This document shows, one piece after another, positions 12,450 to 25,025 of a DNA stretch of 64,000 nucleotides; the stretch's first letter is position 1, and each line of letters begins with the position of its first letter. The position numbers were made by a program, and so were the translations under genes. The DNA is taken from NCBI GenBank assembly GCA_021307315.1, contig JAJSPD010000123.1:17683-81682 (forward strand). Direction: 5' to 3'. This DNA comes from Bisporella sp. PMI_857 (Eukaryota; Ascomycota; Leotiomycetes; Helotiales; Helotiaceae). Under the pieces are notes generated by a model, which saw nothing but the letters and a program-made list of their open reading frames with translations, searched no databases and was not told the origin of the DNA.

Positions 12450-13559
12450 ATGGCTGCTGCTCCGGAACCTATACCGCTCCGGCCTGTGCCGCGCAGCGGC
12501 GCGACTGTTGAAGGTCTCATGGACGAGGTTGGTCCTCCTCGTGGGTATCCCCAGGTTGCGACATTTATGGCAAATTACCCCGAGATGGCAATGGTGCGGC
12601 GGTTTAGAGGCCTGAATGCGAGGAATCTTCTATACCTCCAAGCAGAGCTCGTGCAGATTGAGAAGGAGCTACTTAAGTGCGAAAAGGACGACGCCGCCGA
12701 CAGACATGATGTGCGGAAACCGTACTTTGCCAAGGACCTCAGATGGCTTATTGGATTTGAAATGGCAGACAAAAATTACAAACAGTTTGATCTAATCCAG
12801 AGAATGAGGCAGAAGCTCAAGGAGTACAGTATGACCCATCTACCTCGCACACTTAAGCAGGAATTAAAACTGAAATTCTTGACTTTTAGATGATGTCCTG
12901 ATACAACAGACGACCCTAACCAAAATTTCAAACCCATCAGATCATAACTCGAAAGTCATGCAAGAGTGGTTCTCGAGAGAAGATAGGGCTAATTGGCCGC
13001 TTGAGGGAGATGATGCATCAATATGGGGCCATGACCCTGACGAGTCGAAATGCGATCCAGGAACCTCAAGATATATCGAAGATTTAATCGCCATCAGTGA
13101 CGTCAGCAGTGATGTAGATCGCACCACTGCCTGGCTTGCAGAGAAGTTCGTCCCTAACTACTATGCAAAAATTGCAAACCGTTTTCGGAAGGGTATTCCC
13201 CCTTATCGACAAAGAAGTCTGCACCGATTCACGTTAATCGTTGCAACTACGCTTTCCTCGCTCCTCCCTGTTCTGAGCATTGCGGTCCTGTATATTGTAC
13301 ATAGTATGCCTGCTCGGTTGGGTATAATAGCTGGATTCACAGCGGCGTTCTCTCTAGTCTTGACGGTTATTACGAGTGCTAAGCGAGCGGAGAATTTCGC
13401 TGCCACTGCTGCGTATGTTCTTACACTATTTTCTTTTGCACCCTTTTACTATACGGTCGAGCATAGAGTTGATCTAACGTGTTATTCAAACTACACAGGT
13501 TTGCTGCTGTACAAGTGGTTTTTGTAGGCAGTACTGGGAGCAGCAGCAATGTTCCTTAA
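12450..13559 (+). CDS. DUF6594 family membrane protein
   Basis: Three exons (12450-12828, 12890-13412, 13499-13559) join in frame to 320 aa. The soluble N-terminal part shows the family hallmarks: GYPQVATFMANYPEMAMVRRF-like start, then LNARNLLYLQAELVQIEKEL (about residues 50-70) and a DVLIQQTTL segment just after intron 1. The C-terminal third has hydrophobic helices (about 240-265 and 272-292, then a final helix near 300) typical of DUF6594. The last small exon restores the conserved ending AAFAAVQVVFVG; reading through the intron would instead give an odd tail. Introns are 61 and 86 nt. DUF6594 proteins are a large, mostly uncharacterised group in Leotiomycetes and Sordariomycetes, so no function is claimed. 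Confidence 0.85.
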
Positions 13560-13923
13560 AGACAATACATTTCACACATTTAATAGGAACAAAACAACAT
13601 CGCTCGTGACCGTGATAGACTATGATAATTTGTGCTACCCGTTCGTCAGGCAAGGAGTGGGCTGCAATCTTATCAAGATCCATGATTTCAAATGTCCGCT
13701 TTTATATCCATGCTGCTATCATATGTTTGTATCCACAATATTAAGAGGAATTTCATGCTCCTCGTATTATTTGTTTATCCGTTGCTCCCTGCCACGGAAT
13801 GAATTACATTAGTTACTAGTGATTTAGTATTAGACAACGCTGATCTCAGCAAGTACTCTGAAGTCCACCTTCATTTTCCAAATTCTTGCTCCTTGTTCCA
13901 AGCTCCACTTTCTTCCTCCTGAG
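13560..13923. other. Short convergent spacer
   Basis: It separates the 3' ends of the DUF6594 gene and the subtilase. Nothing further is seen; both genes' polyadenylation signals should lie here. Confidence 0.5.
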
Positions 13924-16900
13924 TTAGAGCTTGAGAACATCAAACTCCGGAGTAGGAAATACATCCCAATTATCAGAGCGTGTAGGCTCTCCAAACGGTA
14001 TCAAAGCTGCAAACCGCATCTTATATTTCCCAGGCGCGATTTGTGTCCCGTTTGCGAGTCTCCCCAACCACCACAGTTCAACACCATACAGACCTACGAT
14101 ATCCCTCGGCAGGTTCTTCAGCGGCAACGCGGTCAAATCATTTGCATCATCTACACTAGGATCGAACACTGACTTCATTGGTGCTTTTGCCCACGATGTT
14201 GCAGATCCTACATACCCCGCTTGCCCAACTACCGGTGGATATTTCCAATCCCGCTCTGACCATTTTGAATCGAAGATATCCCAGCGTAGTTCGGTGGTCG
14301 CATAGTTTAATCGCGTATACAAATTTGGGAAATCTTGCGCAGTGACTGAGAGGTCGAACGTGAAGTTGTTCTTCTGGGAAAAGGGGGTTGCTGCCGGTGT
14401 GGATATGATGCGTGGAAATCCGATGGGGTATTGAAACATGATACCTAGATTTTTGGCCAGGTCGGCTGCGAGCCCTAGATAAGGTACTCCCAGTGTTTCA
14501 CCGTTGTTTCCTTTGATGAGCACTTTGCCACTGTAGACGGGAAGCTTTGTGGCGTCGAGTCCTTCAGGGTACTTGAAAGAGAATGAGGCTTTCTTGGTCT
14601 GACCCGGTTGTACGGTAAAGGATCCACCTGGGAAGGAGATACTGGGTACCATCTTCTGCGGACTGAAGCTCACATCCTCAAGCCAGGCAATACGCGGAGA
14701 CGCCCAGACATCAGGATCTGTGACATATGTATTCATTCCGCCAAAATCCTGCATCTCGAATGTGTACGTGACAGGTTTGTTGCCCTTGTTTGTGATATCC
14801 ACATTATGGTATCTGCTGAAGTGGTGCGTATCGTTCAGAGCAAACTTAGAGAATGAAAGAGTTGTATCGTAATCAAGGATTTTGGTTGCATTGATGAGTC
14901 CCGTGCCGACTTGCGCAACTGAGGCATAAAGTCCATAGTCTGTTCCGTCTTCATTGCCATTATCCCATGGTATCGCTTCACCAGATGCAATAATGCGCAT
15001 AGCGAGGTCTTTTGCAAAACCAGCGCCGTTTACGGAACGGCCTCCGTGTTTGCTGATATATAGAGCTGCTACGCCAGCGACGTAGGGGCAGGCCATTGAG
15101 GTACCACTTTGGATCGACCAGCCGCCGATGTATGTCGAGAAAATCAATCCACCAGGGGCTGCAATATCAGATTTGATAAATAGTTCGTTTGTCGGACCAA
15201 TAGTAGTGAAGTAGCTTGCCTTTCCACCATTTGGATAATTCTCTACACCGACCAGGTTCTTGACGGGAGACATAGAAAAGTCTGCAGTGACATTGCCGCC
15301 AGCTTTGATTGTTCCAATTATTGCAGCGCCAGCCTCAGCAGTAATCATGGATAGGATTGGCAGTCCCTCGTCAAAACCTGGAGTAGGGATCGTCAGAGGG
15401 TCTTCATTATTGTACACCATCAGGTGTGTTGCTCCAAATGCTGCAACATTTGCTTGTTTATCTGAGAAGTTGCAACCCCCTCGGCGCACCAGTACAATTA
15501 CGTTGGTCAAGTTTGAGGTACCTGCTGGTAACGGGCTGCAAGCGTCGTTCAAGACAGCAGTATCGAGACCTAGAGGAAAGATGGGCCAGTCTTTGACTTC
15601 GGATGAAGACCAGCTGCTTTCTTGGGTGGATCTGTAAGCGATGTATGTTGTGTTAGAGTGCTCATCGAGATTAAAGGTGCCAAGAAAAGAGGCTGAAGCG
15701 ATCACATCAGCTTCCACGGAGGCAACTATTGAGATACGAAGTCAGCATTTTTAACTAGAGAATGCATATCTTCTGCTCCGTACGTATTAGGTAACCCAAT
15801 CAGCGTTATTGCGGTCAAAAGCCAAAAAGCTCTTGTCACGATTTCTCACGATTTTGTACTTACTTGCAAGGACATGTTCTCCCGAAGAGCCGCTGCTGGC
15901 AGCATAAGGCCCTGCTTGACCGTCATTACCAGCCGAAATGGTTACGACAACTCCTTGGTCCACAAGTCGAGAAGCAACGACAGCCCAAGCGTTGTCAGTC
16001 CAACCATTCAAACCACCAATCGAAGAGGTGATGATGTCGGCACCGTCGTTATAGGCCATGAGAAAGGCATCGATCAGAGTCTCTTCGTCTGTGCCGCTCG
16101 ATCGACTGAATACTTTGTATACAAATAAGGTTGCGTCAGGAGCCACTCCAACTATTTTGTCACTATCTGCTGCAATGATGCCTGAGACGTGAGTTCCATG
16201 ACCTTGCTGGTCGATTGGATCAGCATCAGGAGTCTTCTCGGCAGTCTCTGGCCAGACTAGCAAACACTATTAGTCAAAGGGCATGTGACTTGAACTCTGC
16301 AGTGCCCTTACATTCATTGCCTACAAGATCATAGCCACCAGCAACCTTAAAGCCCGGGCCAAAACCACCTCCCAGAGCGGGATGAGTGTAATCGACTCCT
16401 GTATCCACAACAGCCACAACGACACCCTTGCCTCGGACTCCGGCAGCATGTAGCTTGTCGACGCCAGTCATGTGGTGAATCGAATAATTCATGGCCGTAG
16501 CGTCATGGCTGAAAATCGCATGAGGCTCATTTGGAGCAAGCATAATTTTCTTGGAGGTCCATGCCTGAGAAACTGGGTCTAAAGCCCTCAGCGAGTCCAA
16601 GTTTTCTTTCTCAGCTGAAACCGCAGCGCCTTTGAAGATATCGCTGTCGAACACTTTTAGCACTTTAGTGCCAGTTTTTGAGCCGAGTTCACTGGCAGCT
16701 TTTTGGACATCAACACCCTAACGTTGTTAGCAACAATGAACGAGTATCTGTTAAAATGGGTTAAAGGCACAGGTCAAGGCATATGACAGCTCATGTCCCG
16801 GAAATAGGAAGCCAAACTAGTACCAATAACTCACTTCAGAGAACTCAACAATAAACCGTTTTGCCTCAACAGCGGTCTTAATATCTGTTTCAGTTGGAAC

Positions 16901-17056
16901 AGTGTCGTCATCACGGCGGACATGTGAGCGTGAGCTACCACTAAGTAAGTCGGTACCCAGGATATGAAGGAATAATCTAGTTTCATGGACTGCTTACTGG
17001 ACGGCTAGAGAACTGCCTACGACACTCAGCCCAACAAGCAGAGTCGAGAACCGCAT
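13924..17056 (-). CDS. Secreted subtilisin-like serine protease (S8A) with PA insert and Fn3-like domain
   Basis: Five exons: complement of 13924-15725, 15864-16256, 16312-16717, 16835-16940, 16998-17056. They join to 921 aa. There is a signal peptide (MRFSTLLVGLSVVGSSLA) and an I9-like propeptide region (about 25-130). The peptidase S8 catalytic triad is visible: D160 (AVVDTGVDYTHP), H210 (QQGHGTHVSG) and S531 (QSGTSMACPYVAG). A protease-associated (PA) insert at about 380-465 contains VRRGGCNFSDKQANV. The C-terminal half (about 600-730) resembles the Fn3-like domain of C5a-peptidase/minor extracellular protease Vpr types. Introns are 55-138 nt GT-AG. The likely role is extracellular protein breakdown; PA-domain subtilases of this size are common in saprotrophic and plant-associated ascomycetes. 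All three catalytic residues are intact. Confidence 0.93.
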
Positions 17057-18171
17057 TTTGGGGTTGGGATAGCAAGCGGATGACCAGCAGAAGCCGAAGA
17101 AACATCGTAGGACATGTCGAGCATGTTATATACCCATGAAATTAGATCGGCACAAGGATAGTGAGGCTAAGCTTGGCATGGAGATATGTTTGTGAGCAGT
17201 GCTATAATCCGTACAGTCGCTTCATTGCTTCATTGAATTGGCTGTTCGTATCCGACTGCGAGACCGCCAGCCGATGAGATCCGATGTTGGCATTTTCTGG
17301 GGCATATCGGAGCATCTAACCTTTCTCGTTGATGTCTACTTTGTATGGTACGCCAGACGCGCTTTTTGTGAGCGAAGAACAAACGAGAAAGCTCGTATCC
17401 TCATACTGAAGTACCAATCCCCATCATCTATTATAATAGAAGTCCCAGGTTTCTTGCCTTTAACATTCGATTTTATATGGCCCCAAGGGGTCAACAAATA
17501 GCTTTGCCGGCGGTTGCGATCCGTTAAAGCATAAAATATGGAAGGTCGTTAGAAACTTGGCAGGTCAATGTCCCTGCCGAGCCTGCATACACGAGGATAT
17601 CGGGTCTTGGCTATTGGCTGGGGTTCTCAAATAGTGAACATCAAGAGGAAGAGTCATGCTATGAAATTTAAGTCCAAGTCACAACTCATGTTCAAATAAA
17701 GTTTGAATACACGGGTTGCAATTGCCAAGGACTCCCTAAACTGGGCAGGGTAAACCACCCACTCCATCAACTCTCCATTCCCCTGAATACCTCGCTTAGG
17801 CCTGAGGGAACAAGTTAGAATCTCTAATGACATGGTAAATTCAAATGTGATAAATCATTCGAAGCTTACCATATTACCACCATTTAGTAACTACAAGCCC
17901 TCAAGTTCGAAGGCTGGAAAACGATAAACCATGGAATATAAGAAAAGCTGAGGCTCCACAGAAAGAGGGGTCCATCGGCGGCCGCCCCTCATCAACAGTT
18001 TGTACTTTAGCCGGATTTTTATCACTCAGCACATACAAAGTCTTTCCTATAAAACAATATTCAATAGAGTACCGAATTTTATTTGTTAATTTTACAGTTT
18101 CATTGGTACAGGTTGCTGCTCCTACCCAAATCAAGACAATCCTCGGCGTTCTCTTCTGCGAGTTTTCAAGG
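17057..18171. other. Divergent intergenic region, subtilase / GH43 promoters
   Basis: 1.1 kb between two divergently transcribed genes. The short open frames are not protein-like. It must hold both promoters. I did not find a clear TATA element for either gene. Confidence 0.5.
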
Positions 18172-19798
18172 ATGGGGCCCACGCCTGGTAATTGTGTCAA
18201 TCCTATCATTTCTGGATTTGCTCCGGATCCATCTGTTATCCTCGTAGATGACACATTTTTTCTGGTGACATCTAGCTTTCACGTTTTTCCTGGCTTGCCT
18301 ATCTACGCCTCAAAAGATCTGACTTCATGGAAGCATATAGGCAAGTCATTTCGTTCTAAGCTAAAAAAGAGTGACCAAGTTAACTCAAAGAATAGGCAAC
18401 GCAATCCATAGGAAAAGCCAATTAAGCCTGAAGGCTTCCGGCACTGATATTTGGCCACTAGCAGAAAGCGGGGAGGTGATGTTGGCAACTGGAGGCCTCT
18501 ATGCACCTACCATTCGACATTACAACGGAACTATCTACATAGTTTGCACAAACGTCGTTCGTGTCTCTGCGGGCGCACAGGGGCCTAATGAAGACAGAAC
18601 TGAGAATTTCATCGTCTCAACCAAGGATATCTGGTCGGGGGAATGGAGTGATCCCATCTATTTCGAGTTCAACGGCATCGATCCCAGCATTTTCCTTGAC
18701 GATGATGGACTAGTATATATCCAAGGTTCAAGAGCACCTGGGCCAAAAACTGAGATCCACCTCTTCGAGGTAGATCTCAGTACAGGGAAGAAGCTTTCAG
18801 AACAAAAGAAAATATGGGGTGGTACCGGAGGGATATATCCTGAAGGCCCGCACCTGTATAAAAAAGATGGGTATTATTACCTGGTCATATCTGAAGGTGG
18901 AACACACGAAGGTCATATGATCACTTGTGCAAGGTCGAAAAATATTTGGGGTCCCTATGAAGCTTATGAAGGCAATCCAATCTTGACGGCCAAGGGGACA
19001 AATGAATACATCCAGTATACTGGTCATGGCGATCTATTTCAAGATCGCGACGGAAAGTGGTGGGCTGTGTGTTTGGGTGTTAGGCTCGATGAAGGGAGGA
19101 CTGTCATGGGACGAGAATCGTTCCTGACAGGCGCGGAGTGGCTGGACGGAGGCTGGCCCAATATATCGAGGGTCAGAATAAATCCAGCTCTCCTCAATGG
19201 AGCAGAGCTTACTCGCCAGGAGGGTATCGCACCTCTCGCCTCGGCTCCCTCTGTTGATTATCTCTACATTCGAGATCCTAAGTTGGAGAACTATAACTTC
19301 TCTGATGATGGCAAGACAATCAGATTAATACCAGACGAAGGAAGTTTTAATCAATCGGAACAACCCATTACATTCATTGGAAAGCGGCAGAGAGCACTGA
19401 TCGGGCAAGCAACTGTGACTATGGAAAATCCTCTAAGTCGCAGTGGTAGTGCTCTTCAAGCTGGCATGGCTTACTACAAAGATGAGCATCGATTCTTGAA
19501 GATCTATTCCAACTTCGATAATCAGGAAATAGTGTTCGAGACTATCAACAAAGCGAAAGACATCTCAAGAACAACTAGACATGCATTTGAACTAGGAACC
19601 AAGGTCAGGCTCCGTGTTGAATACAGTGAAAGATCTTATTGTTTTTCATACCAAAATAAAGACGGTTGGATTGCTTTCGAATCTTTGGATACACTCGAGC
19701 TATCTGGGCCGGATTTTGTGGGGCCTATAATCGGAGTTTTTGCTATCGGTAAAGAAATCAATTCAGAGGTTGTATTTAGAGATCTTGTAATCGAGTAA
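18172..19798 (+). CDS. GH43 beta-xylosidase / alpha-L-arabinofuranosidase, predicted cytosolic
   Basis: Two exons (18172-18340, 18396-19798), 523 aa. The five-bladed GH43 propeller carries the three catalytic acids: D19 (SGFAPDPSV, base), D152 (NGIDPSIFLDDDG, pKa modulator) and E207 (YPEGPHLYKKDG, acid). A C-terminal beta-sandwich (about 335-520) matches GH43 beta-xylosidases. Exon 1 joins exon 2 as WKHIG-NAIHRKSQLSL, a conserved family stretch, only if the intron is GC-AG (donor GCAAGT at 18341). No signal peptide follows the first ATG, so the enzyme is probably intracellular and acts on imported xylo- or arabino-oligosaccharides. An MFS transporter gene begins 686 bp downstream on the same strand. 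Upstream in-frame sequence without ATG exists, so a longer N-terminus through an unseen 5' exon is possible. Confidence 0.9.
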
Positions 19799-20484
19799 CA
19801 GGGGGATTCTTGATTCCAGCCTGTCGCTATAGAGGACCTGTTTCTGTACCATCCATCATCTGAAGCAGCAAGGCACCCATGGTTAATCCTAATAATTCTG
19901 AGTTCGTCCGTTTTTGGTCACATGACAAACAATGGTTGCGATATTTCTTTAGTATCAGAAACCTCTAGTACATCTCTTGGCCTCCGTTCTCATCGCAAGT
20001 AGGCTGCGTCCAGCCAGCATTGGCATAACGCGGGCCCTGGAGAGGACTTACTGACTGGCGCGCTTATAAGATTTCCCCGCCTCCGAGCCGACAAACCAAA
20101 GACGGCCCAAATAGATTGAAGCGGCTGTATTTCTTTGCACCGGTTAAATAGATGTTGCGCAAGTCGGGTATTTTACGGATAATGCTTCGGCTCGCTTAGA
20201 AATGGCGAGGATAGGAGCCCTCTAGAGCAGATGTAGAATATCAACGGAAGGGGAAGTGATTTCGCCGCTCATAGGCTGGTTGAAGTTGATGTGCAAATAG
20301 TTATATGTCCCAAGCTGTCTTGTTCAGGCTAAACAGAATCCCCGCGTTGATTTAAGCTTTGACTCTAGGCCTCGCGCACGGCTAGCCTAGCACAGAACCT
20401 CTTAGTATTGTGATATATAGCTAGGTATGGAATCTTTTTTGGCACCAAAGCTGTAACCACAGATCTGTTTGAGATTGCAGAGAT
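19799..20484 (+). other. Spacer between GH43 and MFS transporter
   Basis: No gene seen. It contains the GH43 3' end and the promoter of the transporter that starts at 20485. Confidence 0.5.
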
Positions 20485-22338
20485 ATGGGACTCTTTCCGA
20501 AACTCCCCAAGGTTCATCAGAACCCAGCATTGAAGCCTGTGCGCCCCCCAAAGGGCCACTTCTTCTTTGCTGGCCGCACCTTTGCTCGCGTACCTATCCT
20601 ATCAAATCCTAGACTACGCACTTTATATATTTATATTATAGTGCTCATTCTTACAAACACTGCAAATGGATTCGATGGATCCATGATGAATGGTCTGCAG
20701 ACCCTCAAGTACTGGCGCGCGTATTTCCAGAATCCTAAAGGCTCAATCCTCGGTCTCTTCAATGCATCAATGAGCCTGGGTTCCTTAATTGGCTTGTTTT
20801 TCGTCCCTTACCTAGTTGATCGATGGGGAAGAAAATCTGGTGTCGTGCTAGGTTGTCTAATTATGCTGCTTGCAGTTGGACTGCAGACTGGAGCCCGAAA
20901 CTTCGGAATGTTTGTTGCTGCAAGGTTGTTACTTGGGCTTGGAGACTGCATTGTGCTTGGTGCGGCACCACTTCTTATTGCTGAGATCGCTCATCCTCAA
21001 GATCGTGCAATCCTTGTCACACTGAGCGGTGCTTCTTACCATTCGGGTGCTTTCATTGCTTCTTGGACTACATACGGAACCTTGCAAATCCAGGTAAGCA
21101 ACTTTGTCGCGGATCTAAGCATATTGATCTTGAGGCATTAGCTAATATACCTGATGACAGAGTGACTGGTCCTGGAGATTGCCAAGTCTTCTGCAATCGA
21201 TTTGTTCGGTCATCATTCTTATTATGATGTGGTGGATACCAGAAAGCCCCAGATGGCTAATCAACAAAGATGAGTCTGAAAAGGCACTGAAAAGCATTTC
21301 ATACTACCACGCAGACGGTAATGATCAAGATGAGCTTGTTCAGCTTGAGTACACCGAGATCTGCACAGCAATTTCTTTGGATAAGGAAGCTGACAAGAAC
21401 TCTTGGTTGGATCTGGTTAAGACGAAAGGCAATCGGAAGAGAATGGGAATCATTACAGCGATTGGGTTTTTCTCCCAATGGTCTGGTATGTGATCTACAA
21501 TATCCAAGCTAGCCCACATACCCTTTCCTTATGAGTCATTTCAGGAAGTGTTCACAAAGATGATGTTTCTTCATCCGTTCTAAGTAAAAGGCTGACAGCT
21601 CTTTCCATTAGGAAACGGACTGGTTTCATATTATCTATACCAGGTTATGAACAATATGGGCATCAAGAGTGCAGAGACACAACTTGGAATTAATGGTGGC
21701 TTGAAAACTTGGGGCTTGTTTGTCAACGTCTTCATGTCCTTTTTTATTGATAGGGTGGGGAGGAGACCCATTTACTTAATTTCTACTATCGGCACTTTGT
21801 TTGCTTTCACAATCTGGACCATTATCTCGGCCAGATATGCCATTGCACCAGCAGATGGACTTGGTGCCGCATTTGTGTTCATGATCTTTGTATACGGGAC
21901 TTTCTACGACTTCAAGTGAGCACTCCACTCATGGTACTACTGGCTGATTACAAGGCTGATGACTATTTCAATAGATCCGGACTACTGGCATCATATACTA
22001 CTGAGATCCTGCCATATGGCATTCGGGCGAAAGGCTTTACGTGGCTAAATTTCTGTGTCACAGCTGCGCTGTTCTTCAATCAATATGTCAACGCGATTGC
22101 CCTTGATGCGCTTGCTTGGAAGTACTACCTCTTCTACTGTGTCTTCCTCGTGTTTGAGGTTCTAATTATTTACTTCTTCATCGTCGAAACCCGGTACACA
22201 CCGCTGGAAGAAATTGCTAAATTCTTCGATGGCGAGGAGGCCGTCGACATCGCTGAAATCACAAATGCAGAGGTTAAGGAGCTGAAAGATCACAATAAGA
22301 AAAACGAAGTACTTACACAGAATATAGAGAGTGTGTGA
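20485..22338 (+). CDS. MFS sugar transporter, lactose permease / cellodextrin transporter type
   Basis: Four exons (20485-21093, 21161-21485, 21612-21915, 21975-22338), 533 aa. It has twelve predicted membrane helices with sugar-porter signatures: DRWGRKSG after TM2, an R-x-LLGLGD region, PESPRWL after TM6, DRVGRRPIYL in the second half, and VETRYTPLEEI after TM12. FFSQWSGNGLVSYYL and the DFKSGLLASYTTEILPYGIRAKG joint are characteristic of the LAC12/CDT-like branch (lactose permeases and cellodextrin/xylodextrin transporters). Introns are 67, 126 and 59 nt. The likely role is proton-coupled uptake of an oligosaccharide or sugar at the plasma membrane. Its position next to a cytosolic GH43 suggests a xylo- or arabino-oligosaccharide substrate; this is inference. 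Confidence 0.9.
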
Positions 22339-22717
22339 GGAAGCTCCTCGGCACTACACTTGGGTTATGGTGTGCGTCACCATGAGGACTAGAGTATGTT
22401 ATGTAGACACGTAAGCAAGAGTTTTGAAGGCCCACCGTTCCAAAACTCCAGAAATGTTTTAATTTTATAGTGGGTTCAATTTCCTTGTTGCAATTCTCTT
22501 GTCTGTATAAAGCTACCAGCCTTAAAGTGATCCACATGCCGGTTTCCCGAGCCAGGCCGTGCTAACGAAATCCTCGACTGCCGATCCATCCGGTGTTCTT
22601 AATTTAGCCTCATCTTTCTTGGGCTTATTTTTCACTTGAATATTTTCGTTGTTTTACAATATTTTCACTCTATAACATATGAAGCTATAAGGCTTACTCT
22701 CGCGGTAGTGATTTGAG
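22339..22717 (+). other. Short spacer upstream of the anoctamin gene
   Basis: 379 bp between two tandem plus-strand genes. Pyrimidine-rich, with no coding potential noted. Confidence 0.5.
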
Positions 22718-25025
22718 ATGGATTTAGAAGAGACAATTAGCGACCGGCATCTTCAGTTTGGTACCCGAAGTTATGAGACATATAACGACAAGTATGTAAT
22801 ATACTTTGACTTTAGCGATACCAGTTCGTCTTCTCAAATCTCACCTAAAGAGATGCATGCCCAGCTAACTTATAGAAGCAATTGAAGCGTCCATTCGAGA
22901 CTTCAGTGCTTTGTGCCAAGATCTCGTAAGGGCTGGTCTTCAGACTGAGGTAAGAGTCGGATATGATGAATCACTCCTCATTTTTGTGAGAGTTCCCAAG
23001 GAAATATTGGGAAGCGCAGTATATAAATCTCGGTTAGTCAAAAGTTATTCTATTGTTAGGAAATATCTCTAGGACTAATACCTTCCCCTAGAGTGAAGGA
23101 CTGGTTATATAGCATCACAACGCGGCAACCGGCAGTCGGCAAGAAAGGTGCCATCGTGAACGGCGTCTTTGAGGCTGAAGAGCTACTTTCTGTCTATCAT
23201 CTGCTTCATTGGCCGGTAGACCTTGGAGGGATAGGTATAACTCCTAGGTTTGGAAAGTGGCAGAACGTCAAGTCCATTTTCCCCATCCATAATGCACCAG
23301 CCAACAAGGCTTTACTCAGACACCTAAGCCAGAAAATATTTCTCAAAACTGAGGACCTTGATAGCATTCGAGATTTGTTCGGTCCAAAAGTGGCCTTTTA
23401 CTTCGCTTACATGCAAACATACCTGCTTTTCCTCTTCTTTCCAGCCGCAACAGGTATTCTTGCATGGGTATTCTTACCCAAATATTCTCTCATCTATGCT
23501 ATAATCACCTTGTTTGGTTGTACAATATTTTTAGAGTATTGGAAAATCCAGCAGACAGACCTTGCCATCCGATGGAATGTCAGGGGCGTGAGATCCTTGA
23601 AGGCCAATCGTGCCAAGTTCCAATATGAGCGAGTAATCACGGATCAGGCAGGAAGAATAAAGCATTATTTTCCCAAATGGAAGTCAATATCTCGACAATC
23701 GCTCCAGATTCCCTTCTTCATTTTTGCCTTTCTGATATTGGGAATTATCATCACCTTAGTCTTTGCTCTAGAAGTTCTGATTTCGGAGACATATGAGGGT
23801 TCTTACAAGTCGTACTTGGTATGTTGTGACTGGTTGATGGAGAATTATAGTAACAAATTCTGACGAATTCCAGGAATACTTACCAACTATTATTCTGGCG
23901 GCTTCTCTGCCGTACATGAATTCCTATTTGGAGGACTTTGCACAAAACTTAGCCCAGTATGAGAATCACCGAACAGAAGATCACCACGAGATGTCAATCA
24001 CACAAAAGCTGTTTGTACTGAGTTTCATCGCAAATTACTTGCCAATTCTACTTACGGCATTTGTCTACGTTCCCTTCGGTAGCATGTTAGTTCCCCAACT
24101 ACAGACTCTCCTTTCACATTTACTAGGTGAGAATGTCGCCCGACAAACTAGCAAATTGTCATTTCATAGCGATCCTGATAGGCTACGCAACGAGGTTATT
24201 GCATTGACGGTAACTGGACAACTTTCAGACATGTTTGAGGAAATGGTGCTTCCATATATGACTATTAAGCTAAGGTCGTGGTACCGAGCCTATCGGTCCT
24301 ATACTTCCGTCAACTCGTCCTCAGTCTTTACTCCAGATGACCCAACCGAGAGAGCATTTCTCCAGGACGTGCGTAGACAAGCCAGTCTCCCTTCATATAA
24401 CGTACAAGACGATATCTCAGAGATGGTGATTCAATTCGGCTACCTAGCGCTGTTCTCCCCCGTCTGGCCGTTGGTATCAATTGGCTTTTTGATCAATAAC
24501 TGGATAGAATTGCGCTCGGACTTTCTCAAAATCTGTTTCGAGCATCAGAGACCTCATCCTGTACGAACAGATGGCATCGGGCCGTGGATCGAGTCCTTGG
24601 ACGCCTTGACATGGCTTGGTAGTATCTCCACGGCAGCGATCGTGCATATGTTTGGCACTGAGACAGGGAGTGCGGGTTGGTGGTCGCTACCTATCACGAT
24701 CTTCTTAAGCGAGCACATCTTTCTCCTCCTGCGGTTCGGAGTGCGTTTCGCGCTACAACGAATAGGCTCTGACCAGATTCGAAGAGAGAGGAACGAGAGA
24801 TATGCTCGCCGAAAGCAATACTTAGACGGACTTGAAGCTGCAAATAGGGCGAGCGAAAAGCTTGACGTTGGTGCAGTCGAAAGACGCAAGTCGGTGCGTC
24901 TCGCTGATCCGGATTTATTTTGGACCAAACAGGTACAGGACGGTGTGAGTGATAAAGTGGGAGTTGATCTTATTCGAGCGTTAAAACAGGTTACGGGGTT
25001 AGATGGTAGCGCGAAGCAAGACTGA
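22718..25025 (+). CDS. Anoctamin / Ist2-like membrane protein (DUF590)
   Basis: Four exons (22718-22823, 22876-23032, 23092-23818, 23874-25025), 713 aa. An N-terminal alpha/beta domain (KYVIYFDFSD ... RAGLQTEVRVGYDESLLIFVRVP) is followed by the DUF590/anoctamin transmembrane core from about residue 190 to 640. Motifs include IRDLFGPKVAFYFAYMQTYL, EYWKIQQTDLAIRWNVRG, the EMVIQFGYLALFSPVWPL loop and NNWIELRSDFLKICFEHQRP. The tail is basic (RRERNERYARRKQYLDGLE). Fungal members such as yeast Ist2 tether cortical ER to the plasma membrane and bind lipids; some family members are lipid scramblases. The small 5' exons were placed by phase and by the restored N-terminal domain. Introns are 52-59 nt. 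Confidence 0.88.
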
